This document shows positions 22,871-31,587 of a DNA stretch of 41,742 bases, piece by piece (within the stretch, counting starts at the first letter, position 1; every line of letters begins with the position of its first letter). The translations under genes were made by a program, and so were the position numbers. The stretch lies in the NCBI GenBank assembly GCA_900755005.1, contig CAAEEX010000118.1:1-41742 (forward strand). The letters are read 5' to 3'. This DNA comes from an uncultured Collinsella sp. GTDB taxonomy: Bacteria > Actinomycetota > Coriobacteriia > Coriobacteriales > Coriobacteriaceae. The notes under the pieces were generated by a model. It was given only the letters and a program-made list of their open reading frames with translations. It searched no databases and had not been told where the DNA came from.

Positions 22871-23923
22871 TTAGTGCCTCATAAAGTGGTATTCGATCAC
22901 ATTGCCGTAGGGGTGACCCGGGCCCACAATGCCCTGCGGGAACAGCGGCTGGTGCGGCGTGTCGGGGTACATCTCGGCCTCGAGGGCAAAGCCGGCGCCC
23001 CAGCCATAGTTAGCATCGTCCTTGGCATGCTCGTCGCCCAGCCAGTTGCCGGTGTAGAGCTGCACGCCCGGGGCGGTGGTGTAGTAGTCCAGCTCACGAC
23101 CGGTCCACATCTCCTCGACGTGCATCGCGCGGCGCAGATTACGGCCGTACTGATAGCCATCGATGCACAGACAGTGATCGTAGCCACGGGCCTGCTTAAT
23201 CTGCGGGTCGTCGGCCTCCATCCCAGGAGCGACGGGGCGCAGCTCGCGAAAGTCAAACGGCGTGCCCTCGACCGGAGCAATCTCGCCGGTGGGGATATTC
23301 TGCTCGTTAATGGGCAAGTAGTGGGCAGCGTTAGCGACAAAGAAGTGCTCGCAGTCCATGCCGGCGTTATGGCCGGCAAGGTTAAAGTACGTGTGGTTGG
23401 TCATGGACACGTACGTGGCGCGGTCGCTCTCGCAGCCATATTCGATGCGAAAGACGCCGGTGCGCGTCACGGTAAACACGGCCGTAAAGGTGCGGTTGCC
23501 GGGGAGACCCAGCTCGCCATCCTCAAGCGAGGTGGTCATGCGAACGGCGTTGTGAGTCTCGTCGAGTTCAACGTCCCACACGCGTTTATGCAGGCCGTGC
23601 TCAAGGTCGCTGTGCAGGTTGTTGGCGCCTTCGTTGGCCGGCATATGCCAGTCTGTGCCAGCGATAGTGATCGTGGCACCTGCAGTGCGGTTGGCCACAG
23701 GGCCGATGGTTGCGCCAAAGCAGGCGGGGTTGTCAAAGTAATCCTCGAGCTTATCGAAGCCCAGAACCACATCGCGCACGTTGCCGGGAATGTCGGGCAC
23801 ATCGATACCCAGCACGGTGGCGCCATAGTCCATAATGCGAACGCAGATCTCGGGCCCGTTGAGGGTGTAACGATGAACGGGGGTACCGCACGGCGCGGTG
23901 CCGAAAAGCTCGGAAGTGATCAT
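22871..23923 (-). CDS. galM: Aldose 1-epimerase (galactose mutarotase)
   Basis: 350 residues. GalM signatures: MDYGATVLGIDVPD, GPVANRTAGATITIAG, NNLHSD, the catalytic acid His177 in TNHTYFNLAG and the catalytic base Glu315 in ALEAEMYPD. It interconverts alpha- and beta-galactose (or other aldoses) in the cytoplasm, supplying the anomer used by galactokinase. I used ATG 23923, with AGGA 7-10 bases upstream; a longer frame exists but its extra residues do not belong to the family. It is divergent from the DeoR-family gene, so the two may share control. Confidence 0.94.
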   Translation of the reverse strand: MITSELFGTAPCGTPVHRYTLNGPEICVRIMDYGATVLGIDVPDIPGNVRDVVLGFDKLEDYFDNPACFGATIGPVANRTAGATITIAGTDWHMPANEGANNLHSDLEHGLHKRVWDVELDETHNAVRMTTSLEDGELGLPGNRTFTAVFTVTRTGVFRIEYGCESDRATYVSMTNHTYFNLAGHNAGMDCEHFFVANAAHYLPINEQNIPTGEIAPVEGTPFDFRELRPVAPGMEADDPQIKQARGYDHCLCIDGYQYGRNLRRAMHVEEMWTGRELDYYTTAPGVQLYTGNWLGDEHAKDDANYGWGAGFALEAEMYPDTPHQPLFPQGIVGPGHPYGNVIEYHFMRH

Positions 23924-24071
23924 TTGGTTCCTAACATCGAGGTATTTCGGACAAACTGTAGCGCGAACAGGCGAGATTATCACTACACCCCACTAAAGCA
24001 GGGGGTATTTTTCTCAAAAAAGTGATGATTGGAGCTGTGCGGGCGTTCATTTTTGACGCGTGCGAGTCTGA

Positions 24072-24096
24072 TATAATTTGTTCGTTACTGTTTGAA
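24072..24096 (+). promoter_or_regulatory. Promoter -10 and DeoR-type half-sites before the regulator gene
   Basis: A perfect TATAAT lies at 24072-24077, with only a poorly spaced TTGACG upstream. Just after it, TTGTTC (24078-24083) and GTTTGAA (24090-24096) resemble the half-sites found in front of lacA. The position suggests autoregulation by the adjacent DeoR-family protein. Confidence 0.5.
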
Positions 24097-24129
24097 TGAT
24101 ATGCGCGCAAAGAACGGCGAGGATTCATC

Positions 24130-24894
24130 GTGATTAAGGCAGAGCGACAGGATAAGGTTCGTCAGCTGCTCGAGGAGCAGGGCACGGTCTCGGTCAAGGA
24201 GATTTCGGATGCGCTGGGCGTCTCGGATATGACGATCCGCCGTGATCTTGAGGAACTTGCGAGCCTGGGCGAGATCGAGCGTGTGCACGGCGGAGCCCGC
24301 AGTGCACAGGGCCGTCCCCACGCTATGCTGCGCCACGAGTACTCGCACAGCGAAAAGCGCACCAAGCATGCCGAGGAAAAGCTGCAGATCGCGCGCCGTG
24401 CTGTGGAGCTTATCGAGGAGGGCTCGACCATCTTTTTGGGTACGGGCACCACGGCTGAGCAGATGGCCTCGATGCTGCCGGCGTTTCGCCTGCGCATTGT
24501 GACCAATTCGCTTTCGGTGTTTAACCTGCTCGAGGCGCGCGAAGACTGCGACCTGTGCCTCGTGGGCGGCATGTATCGCCGCCGCACCGCCGCCTTTGTG
24601 GGGCCCATGGCCGAGGATACCCTGCGCGCGCTGGGAATCGACGCAGCCTATATCGGCGCCAACGGCATTTTGGACGGCGACGTGTCCACGTCTAACATGG
24701 AAGAGGGCCGCATCCAGCAGCTCGCCTTTAGCAAGGCCGACTCGCGCTATCTGATCGCCGACTCCAGCAAGATCGGCAAGCGCGACTTCTACACCTTCTG
24801 TCGTCTGGACAATTTGGACGCTGTGGTGTGCGAGCCGGGTATCGCCGCCGAGGATCGTGTCGCCATCGAGGAGCACACGCAGGTCATCTGCTAG
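24130..24894 (+). CDS. DeoR-family sugar-phosphate regulator (LacR/AgaR type)
   Basis: 254 residues. The N-terminal winged helix has the family signature VSVKEISDALGVSDMTIRRDLEEL followed by RVHGGA. The rest is the DeoR sensor domain, with FLGTGTTAEQMAS, LRIVTNSLSV, GGMYRRRTAAFVGP and DSSKIGKRDF, which binds a sugar phosphate. LacR-type members sense tagatose-6-phosphate, which would suit this locus. The start is GTG 24130 with GAGGA 6 bases upstream. Candidate sites TTGTTC/GAACAA occur before this gene and before lacA. Confidence 0.9.
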   Translation: MIKAERQDKVRQLLEEQGTVSVKEISDALGVSDMTIRRDLEELASLGEIERVHGGARSAQGRPHAMLRHEYSHSEKRTKHAEEKLQIARRAVELIEEGSTIFLGTGTTAEQMASMLPAFRLRIVTNSLSVFNLLEAREDCDLCLVGGMYRRRTAAFVGPMAEDTLRALGIDAAYIGANGILDGDVSTSNMEEGRIQQLAFSKADSRYLIADSSKIGKRDFYTFCRLDNLDAVVCEPGIAAEDRVAIEEHTQVIC

Positions 24895-24900
24895 TTTAGG

Positions 24901-24994
24901 TGTTACAGATTGAGATTTTCTGACCGGACGTCCTGTTTGTCTCGATTTGTAACAGCTGGGAGCCAAAAACTCGGTTAGATGTTACAGATCGAGA
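24901..24994. repeat. 55-bp palindromic unit plus one half unit
   Basis: A half arm TGTTACAGATTGAGA (24901-24915) is followed by a full unit from 24940 to 24994 with arms TCTCGATTTGTAACA and TGTTACAGATCGAGA. The unit is exactly 55 bp, as are four units at 29669-29965. It lies between the convergent DeoR-family gene and lacG copy 1. Confidence 0.85.
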
Positions 24995-25088
24995 CAAACG
25001 GCCTGTTCGAACCGAGCCAAAACAAATAGGCCGCATGTGAACCCGTGGAGGGATTCTCATGCGGCCGACAGGGGGTATGCGGCGGAAA

Positions 25089-26510
25089 CTAGGCCATGAG
25101 TAGGCCGGTCTCCGCGACGTTCTTGTACCAGTACGCGCTCGCCTTGGGATAGCGCTTCTGGGTCTCAAAGTCGATGTAGAACAGGCCGTAACGTTTGTTA
25201 TAGCCGTTGGTCCAGGAGAACTGGTCCTGCAGCGACCACACAAAGTAGCCGTCGACGTTTACGCCGCCGTCAATTGCCTTGAGGATCCACGCGAGATGCT
25301 GGCGCATATAGTCGATGCGGGGGGCGTCGTCGATAAAGCCGTCCTCGAAGTCGTCCTTATAGCCCATGCCGTTCTCGGTGATGTAGATCTTCTTATAGTT
25401 GGGGTAATCGTTCTTAATGCGCAGCAGCAGGTCGTAGAGGCCCTCGGGATAGATGATCCAGTCCCAATCGGTGGTGGGTACGCCTTCGCGCACGCATGAC
25501 TCGCCCACGCCCTTGAGGAACCAGCGCGAGGAGCCCTTGTCGCCGGTGCCATTGTGGTTGATGTCGTTTTCGCCCTCGGCGGCACGCAGGAACTGGCACT
25601 TGTAGGTGTTGACACCCAGGCAATCGTTGTAGGGGAGCGCGGCGGTCAGCGCGGCGATGTCCTCGTCGCGGACGTCGAGCTCGCCGCCGGCGATATGGGC
25701 CAGCTTGGTCGCAGCCTCCATGGTGTCGGCTGCATAGTGGCCGCGGAAGGTGGCGTCGAGTACCCAGCGGTTGTTGATGACGTCGGCCATGCGGGCTGCC
25801 TCGCAGTCGGCGGCGTTGTTGGGGTCGAGGGGATACTTGGGCTCCAGGTTCTGGACAATGCCGATCTCGCCCTCAAAGCCGCCCTCATGGAAGGCGACGA
25901 CAGCCTTGGCGTGGGCCACCATCATGTTGTGCATGAGCTGGAAGGCCTTGTCCAGGCGGTATTTCTCGCCGTGCGGCCAGTTGCCAACGATAAAGCTGCC
26001 CTCGGCGGTTGCGGGAATCTCGTTAAAGGTAAACCAGTGCTTGACCTCGGTGAACTCGGCAAAGCAGAACTTGGCGTACTCGACGAAGGCGTCGATTGTC
26101 GTGCGCGTCAAGAAGCCCTCGCCGCCGTCCTGGTAGAAGGCCTCGGGCGTATCGAAGTGATCGAGCGTGACATAGGGGATAACGCCGGCTTTGTTGCAGG
26201 TGGCGAAAAGCTCGTGATAGAAAGTGACGCCCTCGGAGTTAATCTCGCCGGTGCCGTTGGGGAAGATGCGGCTCCAAGCGATGGAGACGCGGATACCGTT
26301 GATGCCGAAGCGCTGGCACAGGTCGATATCGACCGGGTACTTGTTGTAGAAATCGCTTGCGGGATCGGGGGAGAAGCGACCCTGGGCTGCCAGGAAATCG
26401 TCCCAGGGTACTTTGCCCTTGCCGTGCGTACGGGTCTCGCCCTCAACCTGGTAAGCGGCGGTGGCGCCGCCAAACACAAAGCCGTCGGGGAACTGCATGG
26501 GGTTGGTCAT
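25089..26510 (-). CDS. lacG: 6-phospho-beta-galactosidase (GH1), copy 1
   Basis: 473 residues, the LacG size. GH1 catalytic residues: acid/base Glu164 in TFNEIP and nucleophile Glu379 in YITENGMG. The phosphate-site stretch FSWTNGYNKRYG (431-442) has Ser432, Lys439 and Tyr441. Its Trp433 is the residue found in 6-phospho-beta-galactosidases, where 6-phospho-beta-glucosidases have Ala. It should cut lactose-6-phosphate or related phosphogalactosides. Start ATG 26510 has AAAGGATG upstream. It is downstream of lacE copy 1 (75 bp). Confidence 0.9.
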   Translation of the reverse strand: MTNPMQFPDGFVFGGATAAYQVEGETRTHGKGKVPWDDFLAAQGRFSPDPASDFYNKYPVDIDLCQRFGINGIRVSIAWSRIFPNGTGEINSEGVTFYHELFATCNKAGVIPYVTLDHFDTPEAFYQDGGEGFLTRTTIDAFVEYAKFCFAEFTEVKHWFTFNEIPATAEGSFIVGNWPHGEKYRLDKAFQLMHNMMVAHAKAVVAFHEGGFEGEIGIVQNLEPKYPLDPNNAADCEAARMADVINNRWVLDATFRGHYAADTMEAATKLAHIAGGELDVRDEDIAALTAALPYNDCLGVNTYKCQFLRAAEGENDINHNGTGDKGSSRWFLKGVGESCVREGVPTTDWDWIIYPEGLYDLLLRIKNDYPNYKKIYITENGMGYKDDFEDGFIDDAPRIDYMRQHLAWILKAIDGGVNVDGYFVWSLQDQFSWTNGYNKRYGLFYIDFETQKRYPKASAYWYKNVAETGLLMA

Positions 26511-26585
26511 GAGTCATCCTTTCTGTGGAATACGAATAGGGAGAGGTGCCCGAACTGGGGATCCGGGCACCAACAGGGGGAGGAA

Positions 26586-28364
26586 CTAGTCGAGGTTCTC
26601 GCGGAGCCACTTGATGGCGCCGGCGGGGTCGCGGGTAAGGTCGATATATTCCTTGCCGCGGGGAGCAAGCAGCTTAATGCCCAGGCGATCGGTGTCGGCC
26701 TTCATGTCGTTGTAGTAGCTACGGACCTGCGGGGCGAGCACGATGACGTCGTACTGATCCATGATGGCAGTGTGCTGGCCATAAGCGCCGGCAGAGGAAG
26801 CGATGTTCTCTCCGGTCTGCGCGGCACCTTCCTTGATGGCATTGGCAAGCATGGCAGAGGTGCCGGCGCCGGCGCACAGGACGAGGACCTTCAGGCCATC
26901 GACATCCTTCTTAGCGGATGCGTCGGCGGCGGGCTCGGGCTGATCGGCGACAGGCTTGCTGTCGGCGGCGGCAACAGTCGTCTCGACGGAAGCGGTAGCC
27001 TGCTCGACAGCGGGCGCAGAGGCGTTGGCGGCGATGGCAGCGGCACCATCGGACTCAAGGCCCAGCTCGGCGGCGCGCTCGGCCTCCTGGTCGCAGAGCA
27101 GCTTATCGTATGCCTTCAAGAACGGCAGGTAGATGATGGCGTCCAGCAAGATGATGATCGCGACAAATACCAGGGCGATAAGCTGGAAGTTCGTGGTGAT
27201 GAAGATGCCGATGGGGGCGGGGGTGGCCCAAGGCACCACGAAGGAGAAGCCGTTCATGCCCACGTTATCGATAAAGAACTTGGCAACACTCACGTTGACG
27301 CAGCCGGCGGCGACAAAGGGGATGAGCATGTAGGGGTTAAGGATCATCGGCGCGCCAAAGAGCAGCGGCTCGTTGACAGCAAAGGCAACAGGAACAATCG
27401 AGGCCTTACCGACGGCTTTGAGCTGCTTGGACTTCATAAAGAGAATCAGCAGAAGCGGCACGATGAACGTGGCGCCGGTGCCGCCGAACTCACCCACGAG
27501 CGACATGTTAAAGGTGAGGGAGTGGGCGGGGTGGCCACCGGCCAGCAGAACCTGCAGGTTCTCGGCCTGGTTGGCAAGACGGATGGGGTCGATGCCCGGC
27601 TGGACGATCGAGGGGCCGTGGACGCCGATGAACCAGAAGAACGCGGTGGCTGCCTGGATAAGGATAAGGCCAGGATAGGTTTCTGCAGCGGTAAAGAGCG
27701 GGGAGAGCAGTTTGATAAGCAGCTCGGAGAACGGAACGCCCATGAGGTTGCGCACGATGACATCGATGATGCCGCAGATGATGACGGCGCCGCCAAAGGG
27801 GATGATGTCGCGGAAGTTCTGAGCGATGGCGCCCGGGACCTCCTTGGGCAGCTTAATGGTCAGATCGCGCGAGACGCAGAACTTATAGACCCACACGGTA
27901 ATGAACGCGGCGATATAGGCCGAGAACAGACCGCGCGTACCCATGCTGGTGCAGTCGAAGACCGAAAGCTCGGAGCCGTTGAACTTGGTGGTGAACTGCG
28001 TGACTGCGAGCAGCAGCATGCTGCACTGGGCGGCAACCATGGTGGAGCCGTCGTTGAGCACCTTGCCGGCGGGCATACGACGATTCATGGATGCCGTGAA
28101 GTTCTTGGCAGTGGTGCCGGCAACCATGATGCCCATAACGCCCATGGTGAAGTTGTACAGCTTGTTGCACCAGTCGATAAGCGGCTGGGGCAGCGTGATG
28201 CCAACTACGCCGGGAAGGGTGGCAATGAGCAGAAAGATCGAAGAGGTGAGGACAATGGGCATGCACCCAAGGAATCCGTCCTTAATAGCCTGGAGGTAGA
28301 TGTTCCTCGAGATCTTCTCAAAGAACGGCTGATGCTTTTCGAGCATCTTTACGATGGCGTCCAT
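26586..28364 (-). CDS. lacE: PTS lactose-family EIICB, copy 1
   Basis: 592 residues. The IIC part (about 1-425) has the family pattern FFEKISRNIYLQAIKDGF, FFWFIGVHGPSIVQPG and FAVNEPLLFGAP, and would cross the membrane about ten times. An Ala/Pro/Glu-rich linker (about 430-490) leads to the IIB part with phosphorylated Cys497 in VLVLCAGAGTSAM. It imports and phosphorylates a beta-galactoside; it is less like classical lactose LacE than copy 2, so the substrate may differ. It needs a IIA protein; lacF at 34938 is the only one seen. The divergent LacI gene and its operators lie upstream. Confidence 0.9.
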   Translation of the reverse strand: MDAIVKMLEKHQPFFEKISRNIYLQAIKDGFLGCMPIVLTSSIFLLIATLPGVVGITLPQPLIDWCNKLYNFTMGVMGIMVAGTTAKNFTASMNRRMPAGKVLNDGSTMVAAQCSMLLLAVTQFTTKFNGSELSVFDCTSMGTRGLFSAYIAAFITVWVYKFCVSRDLTIKLPKEVPGAIAQNFRDIIPFGGAVIICGIIDVIVRNLMGVPFSELLIKLLSPLFTAAETYPGLILIQAATAFFWFIGVHGPSIVQPGIDPIRLANQAENLQVLLAGGHPAHSLTFNMSLVGEFGGTGATFIVPLLLILFMKSKQLKAVGKASIVPVAFAVNEPLLFGAPMILNPYMLIPFVAAGCVNVSVAKFFIDNVGMNGFSFVVPWATPAPIGIFITTNFQLIALVFVAIIILLDAIIYLPFLKAYDKLLCDQEAERAAELGLESDGAAAIAANASAPAVEQATASVETTVAAADSKPVADQPEPAADASAKKDVDGLKVLVLCAGAGTSAMLANAIKEGAAQTGENIASSAGAYGQHTAIMDQYDVIVLAPQVRSYYNDMKADTDRLGIKLLAPRGKEYIDLTRDPAGAIKWLRENLD

Positions 28365-28465
28365 AAAGCTCCTTTGCTACTTGATGCGCGATGCATGTGG
28401 ATGGAACTGGTCGTCGATGGATGGTCAGGACTGCCCGGAAACCTTCCTGCTTAAGGAAGGCATTG

Positions 28466-28510
28466 CGAAATGACAACGTTGTCATTTCGTTAATGACAAC
28501 GTAAGACATT
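28466..28510. promoter_or_regulatory. LacI-family operators of lac module 1
   Basis: A perfect 24-bp palindrome spans 28466-28489, core TGACAACGTTGTCA. A second, weaker copy AATGACAACGTAAGACATT follows at 28492-28510. The form, with central CG and half-site TGACAA, is that of LacI-family operators. The pair lies between lacE copy 1 and its divergent LacI gene. Confidence 0.8.
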
Positions 28511-28536
28511 TTTGGAAGAGCAACAAGGATATACGG

Positions 28537-28566
28537 GTGAGTGGTCGATATTGTCCGGTAAACGGT
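28537..28566 (-). promoter_or_regulatory. LytTR-like direct repeat (site 3)
   Basis: On the minus strand ACCGTTTAC (28566-28558) and ACCACTCAC (28545-28537) lie 21 bp apart with a 12-base spacer ending ATATCG. It is beside the LacI operators, on the side of the regulator gene. Confidence 0.55.
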
Positions 28567-28639
28567 TGATTTATCAGTCAGGCAGGTAGTGTATGCTAGA
28601 ACGCAAAAAGCAAGCGATGCAAAACCGACTGGAGAAGTA

Positions 28640-29650
28640 GTGGCAACGATAGACAAGAAAAATGTCTCAATGAACGATGTGGCGGTTGCCGCGGGCGTTT
28701 CTCTCAAGACGGTGTCGCGCGTGATCAACGAGCCCGATAGCGTGCGAGAGTCGACACGCGATAGGGTCCATGCGGCCATGGAGGCGCTCGGGTTTCGAGC
28801 CAACTTTGCCGCGCGTTCGCTCAAGTTGGGTCGTTACGGGTGCATCGGCGTCGTGCTGTTCCACTTGTCGGGCGGTGCCGTGGACATGATTGACGGTATC
28901 GCCGATGCCGCCGAAGAACGCGGCTTTGCGCTCACGATGATTAAGAAGCGCGCAGGGGAGAAGATGACCCTTGCCGATGCGGCGCGCAGGATGTCGCAGC
29001 TGCCCGTTGATGGCATGATCTTCAACCTGCGTCAGATGGTTGATGACTTTGATACCTTTGAGGCGCCGAAAGACCTCAAGACGGTGATTATCACACCAAT
29101 GGAACATCCTACCTGCTCCACCGTCAGTGACGATCAAGAGGGCGGCGCGCATATGGCGTGCGAGTACTTTTTGGACCACGGTCACAAGAACGTGTACTTC
29201 GTTTCTGGTAAAAAAGAGTCGCTGTCGAGCCAGTGCCGTATGAAAGGTTGGCGTGCGGCACTCGAGACGCGTGGCATTGAGCCGCCCGAGCCTCTGCAAG
29301 GCGATTGGAATGCGGATAGTGGCTATGCCGCGGGCCTTGTGCTTGCCGATAAACCCGATTGCACGGCGGTCCTCGCTGCTAACGACAGCATGGCAAACGG
29401 CGTGATGATGGCTCTACGTGACAAAGGGCTCAGTGTGCCCGACGACGTGTCCGTGATCGGCTTCGACGATGAGCTCTACAAGACGATCCCCAACTCGATT
29501 CTGACGTCAGTGAAGTTTCGCCATCGCGAGCTGGGCATCCGTGCGCTTAACGAGGTCGTCGCAGGTCTGGAAGCCCCGAGCTCCAGAAGCCGTACGCTCG
29601 TCTCGGGCGTGCTGGTCGAGCGTTCCAGCGTAAAGGACCTGCGAGCGTAG
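28640..29650 (+). CDS. LacI-family repressor, lac module 1
   Basis: 336 residues. The helix-turn-helix is at about 11-35 (MNDVAVAAGVSLKTVSRVIN), with the hinge helix FAARSLKLGR. The periplasmic-binding-like domain carries GMIFNLRQMV and later VLAANDSMANGVM and GFDDELY. It should bind the TGACAACGTTGTCA operator upstream and control the divergent lacE-lacG copy 1. The start is GTG 28640, with GGAG 5 bases upstream; an upstream in-frame start would add 17 unrelated residues. Confidence 0.9.
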   Translation: MATIDKKNVSMNDVAVAAGVSLKTVSRVINEPDSVRESTRDRVHAAMEALGFRANFAARSLKLGRYGCIGVVLFHLSGGAVDMIDGIADAAEERGFALTMIKKRAGEKMTLADAARRMSQLPVDGMIFNLRQMVDDFDTFEAPKDLKTVIITPMEHPTCSTVSDDQEGGAHMACEYFLDHGHKNVYFVSGKKESLSSQCRMKGWRAALETRGIEPPEPLQGDWNADSGYAAGLVLADKPDCTAVLAANDSMANGVMMALRDKGLSVPDDVSVIGFDDELYKTIPNSILTSVKFRHRELGIRALNEVVAGLEAPSSRSRTLVSGVLVERSSVKDLRA

Positions 29651-29668
29651 ACGTGCTCGGCTCGTTCA

Positions 29669-29970
29669 TCTCAATCTGTAACAGCTAGGACCGAAAATCC
29701 CTGCCAGATGTTACAGATCGAGATTTTTCGGCTCGGCCTATTCCGTTTGTCTCGATCTGTAACAGGTAGGAGCGAAATAACCCGCTAGTTGTTACAGATT
29801 TAGATTGAGGGAACTGCCCCGTGCATTCATCTCGATCTGTAACAATTAGACGCCCAAAACCGGTTTTAGTGTTACAGATTTAGACAATTCGGTCCGGCCC
29901 GCCCTGTTTGTCTCGATCTGTAACAGTTAGGACCGGAAAGCTCGGCTAGATGTTACAGATCGAGACAAAC
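29669..29970. repeat. Array of four 55-bp palindromic units with an 80-81 bp period
   Basis: Units lie at 29669-29723, 29750-29804, 29830-29884 and 29911-29965. Each has arms TCTCGATCTGTAACA and TGTTACAGATYKAGA (small variations) around a 25-base core that begins near TAG and ends near CTA. In the last unit the arms extend by GTTTG/CAAAC. Spacers between units are about 26 bases. The array fills the gap between the convergent LacI gene and lacG copy 2; no gene is present. The units would form long hairpins in RNA from either strand. Confidence 0.93.
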
Positions 29971-30081
29971 GGCTTCTGACCAGCCCAAAAACAAAAAGAC
30001 CGGGGGCGGCGCGCCGTGTGACGTGCCGCCCCCGGCTGAGAAATGGGGACAGGTTGTGTGAGCGGGCAACCCCGCCAGCCG

Positions 30082-31521
30082 CTAGTCCAGACGACGGGTC
30101 TGCGCCACGTGCTTGTACCAGTATGCGCTTGCCTTGGGCGTGCGCTTCTGGGTTTCAAAGTCAACGTAGAAGAAGCCGTAACGCTTGTTGTAACCATTGG
30201 TCCAGGAGAACTGATCCTGCAGGCTCCACAGGAAGTAGCCGCCCACGTTGACGCCTACCTCCATGGCCTTGAGCAGCCAACGCAAGTGCTGCTCGATGTA
30301 GTCGATGCGCGGCTGGTCGTCCACAAAACCGTCCTTGTAGGGGTCCTTGTAGCCCATGCCGTTCTCGGTGATGAAGATCTGCTTGTAGTTGGGGTAGCGC
30401 TGCTTAATGTAGACGAGCAGATCGAACAGGCCCTCGGGATAGATGATCCAGTCCCAGTCGGTGGTGGGGATGCCGGGCTTGTTCACATGCTCGCCAATAC
30501 CCTTAACGCGCCAGCGGCCGGTGCCCTTCTCGCCCGTACCGTTGTGGTGCAGGTCGTTCTCGCCATCGTAAGCCTTGAGGAAGCGGCACTGGTAGTTGTT
30601 AACGCCCAAGTAGTCGTTGTAGAGCGCTGCTTCGCGCATAATCTCGAGGTCCTCGTCCAGGATCTCGATGGTGCCGCCCGAGATGGCGGCCAAGCGGTTG
30701 GCGCACTCGAGGGTGTCGGGCGCGTAGTCGCCGCGGAAGGTAGCGTCGAGCAAAAACTGGTTTTGCAGCACGTGCTCGTTGTTGGCGGCTTTGATGTCGG
30801 CGGGGTCGTTCTCGTTGAGCGGGTACTTGAACTCCAGCGACTGGATGACGCCGATCTTGCCCTTAAAGCCGCCGTTGTGGAAGGCCAGCACGGCCTTGGC
30901 GTGGGCGAGCATCATGTTGTGCTCGCACTGGAAGGCCTCGGCCAGATGCGCCTTGACGCCCCCGGGGAAGGTGCCCTCGATGTAGGTGTTGGAGGCGTCG
31001 GCCCAGATCTCGTTAAAGGTGAACCAGTAGGTCACCTGGTCGGCGTACTCCTTAAAGCAAAAGGTGGCAAAGTCCACAAAGGCGTCGATGGTCTCGCGGT
31101 TGAGGAAGTCGCCCTTCTCAAAGAGGGGAAGCGGCGTGTCAAAGTGATGCAGCGTGACAAACGGCTCAACGTGGTGCTTGTGGCACTCGGCAAAGAGGTC
31201 GTGGTAGAACTGCACACCCTCGGCGTTGATCTCGCCGGTGCCGTTGGGGAAGATGCGGCTCCAGGCAATGGAGAGGCGGATGCCGTTGATGCCGAACTCC
31301 TCGCACAGCTCCAGGTCGACGGGGTACTGGTTGTAGAAGTCCGAAGCGGGATCGGGAGAGAAACGCCCCTGGGCCTCCAGGAAGTCGTCCCAGGCAACCT
31401 TGCCCTTACCGTGAGTGCGGGTCTCGCCCTCTACCTGGTAGGCAGCGGTGGCGCCGCCAAAGACAAAGTCCTCGGGAAACTGTGCGGGCGGGTTGGTGAC
31501 GCTAGCAGGGTTAACGGACAT
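30082..31521 (-). CDS. lacG: 6-phospho-beta-galactosidase (GH1), copy 2
   Basis: 479 residues. Catalytic Glu171 (TFNEIW) and Glu386 (FITENGMG) are present. The phosphogalactoside-type stretch FSWTNGYNKRYG (438-449) includes Trp440. LHHFDTP and HVEPFVTL are very close to LacG of staphylococci as I recall it. It cleaves lactose-6-phosphate to glucose and galactose-6-phosphate. It lies 66 bp downstream of lacE copy 2. Start ATG 31521; GGATCATC is a weak ribosome binding site, so coupling to lacE is likely. It is paralogous to copy 1 along its whole length. Confidence 0.92.
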   Translation of the reverse strand: MSVNPASVTNPPAQFPEDFVFGGATAAYQVEGETRTHGKGKVAWDDFLEAQGRFSPDPASDFYNQYPVDLELCEEFGINGIRLSIAWSRIFPNGTGEINAEGVQFYHDLFAECHKHHVEPFVTLHHFDTPLPLFEKGDFLNRETIDAFVDFATFCFKEYADQVTYWFTFNEIWADASNTYIEGTFPGGVKAHLAEAFQCEHNMMLAHAKAVLAFHNGGFKGKIGVIQSLEFKYPLNENDPADIKAANNEHVLQNQFLLDATFRGDYAPDTLECANRLAAISGGTIEILDEDLEIMREAALYNDYLGVNNYQCRFLKAYDGENDLHHNGTGEKGTGRWRVKGIGEHVNKPGIPTTDWDWIIYPEGLFDLLVYIKQRYPNYKQIFITENGMGYKDPYKDGFVDDQPRIDYIEQHLRWLLKAMEVGVNVGGYFLWSLQDQFSWTNGYNKRYGFFYVDFETQKRTPKASAYWYKHVAQTRRLD

Positions 31522-31587
31522 GATGATCCAATCGTCTAAATCGAAGGGCCAGCCGGTCTTGGATGGTCGGCTGGCCCTGGGCGTTAC

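Noticed and set aside
25554..28454. Very long plus-strand open frame of about 960 codons opposite lacG and lacE
   Set aside because: It is the GC-rich antisense shadow of two clear minus-strand genes; its translation is low-complexity Gly/Val/Asp/Glu sequence with no domain.
29669..29970. CRISPR array
   Set aside because: Repeats are palindromic 55-bp units with variable cores and only four copies. Spacers of about 26 bp share no CRISPR-like independence, and no cas gene is near.
25089..31521. Calling both GH1 enzymes 6-phospho-beta-glucosidases
   Set aside because: Both have Trp in FSWTNGYNKRYG, the 6-phospho-beta-galactosidase form, and both sit with lactose-family LacE, LacF and LacAB.
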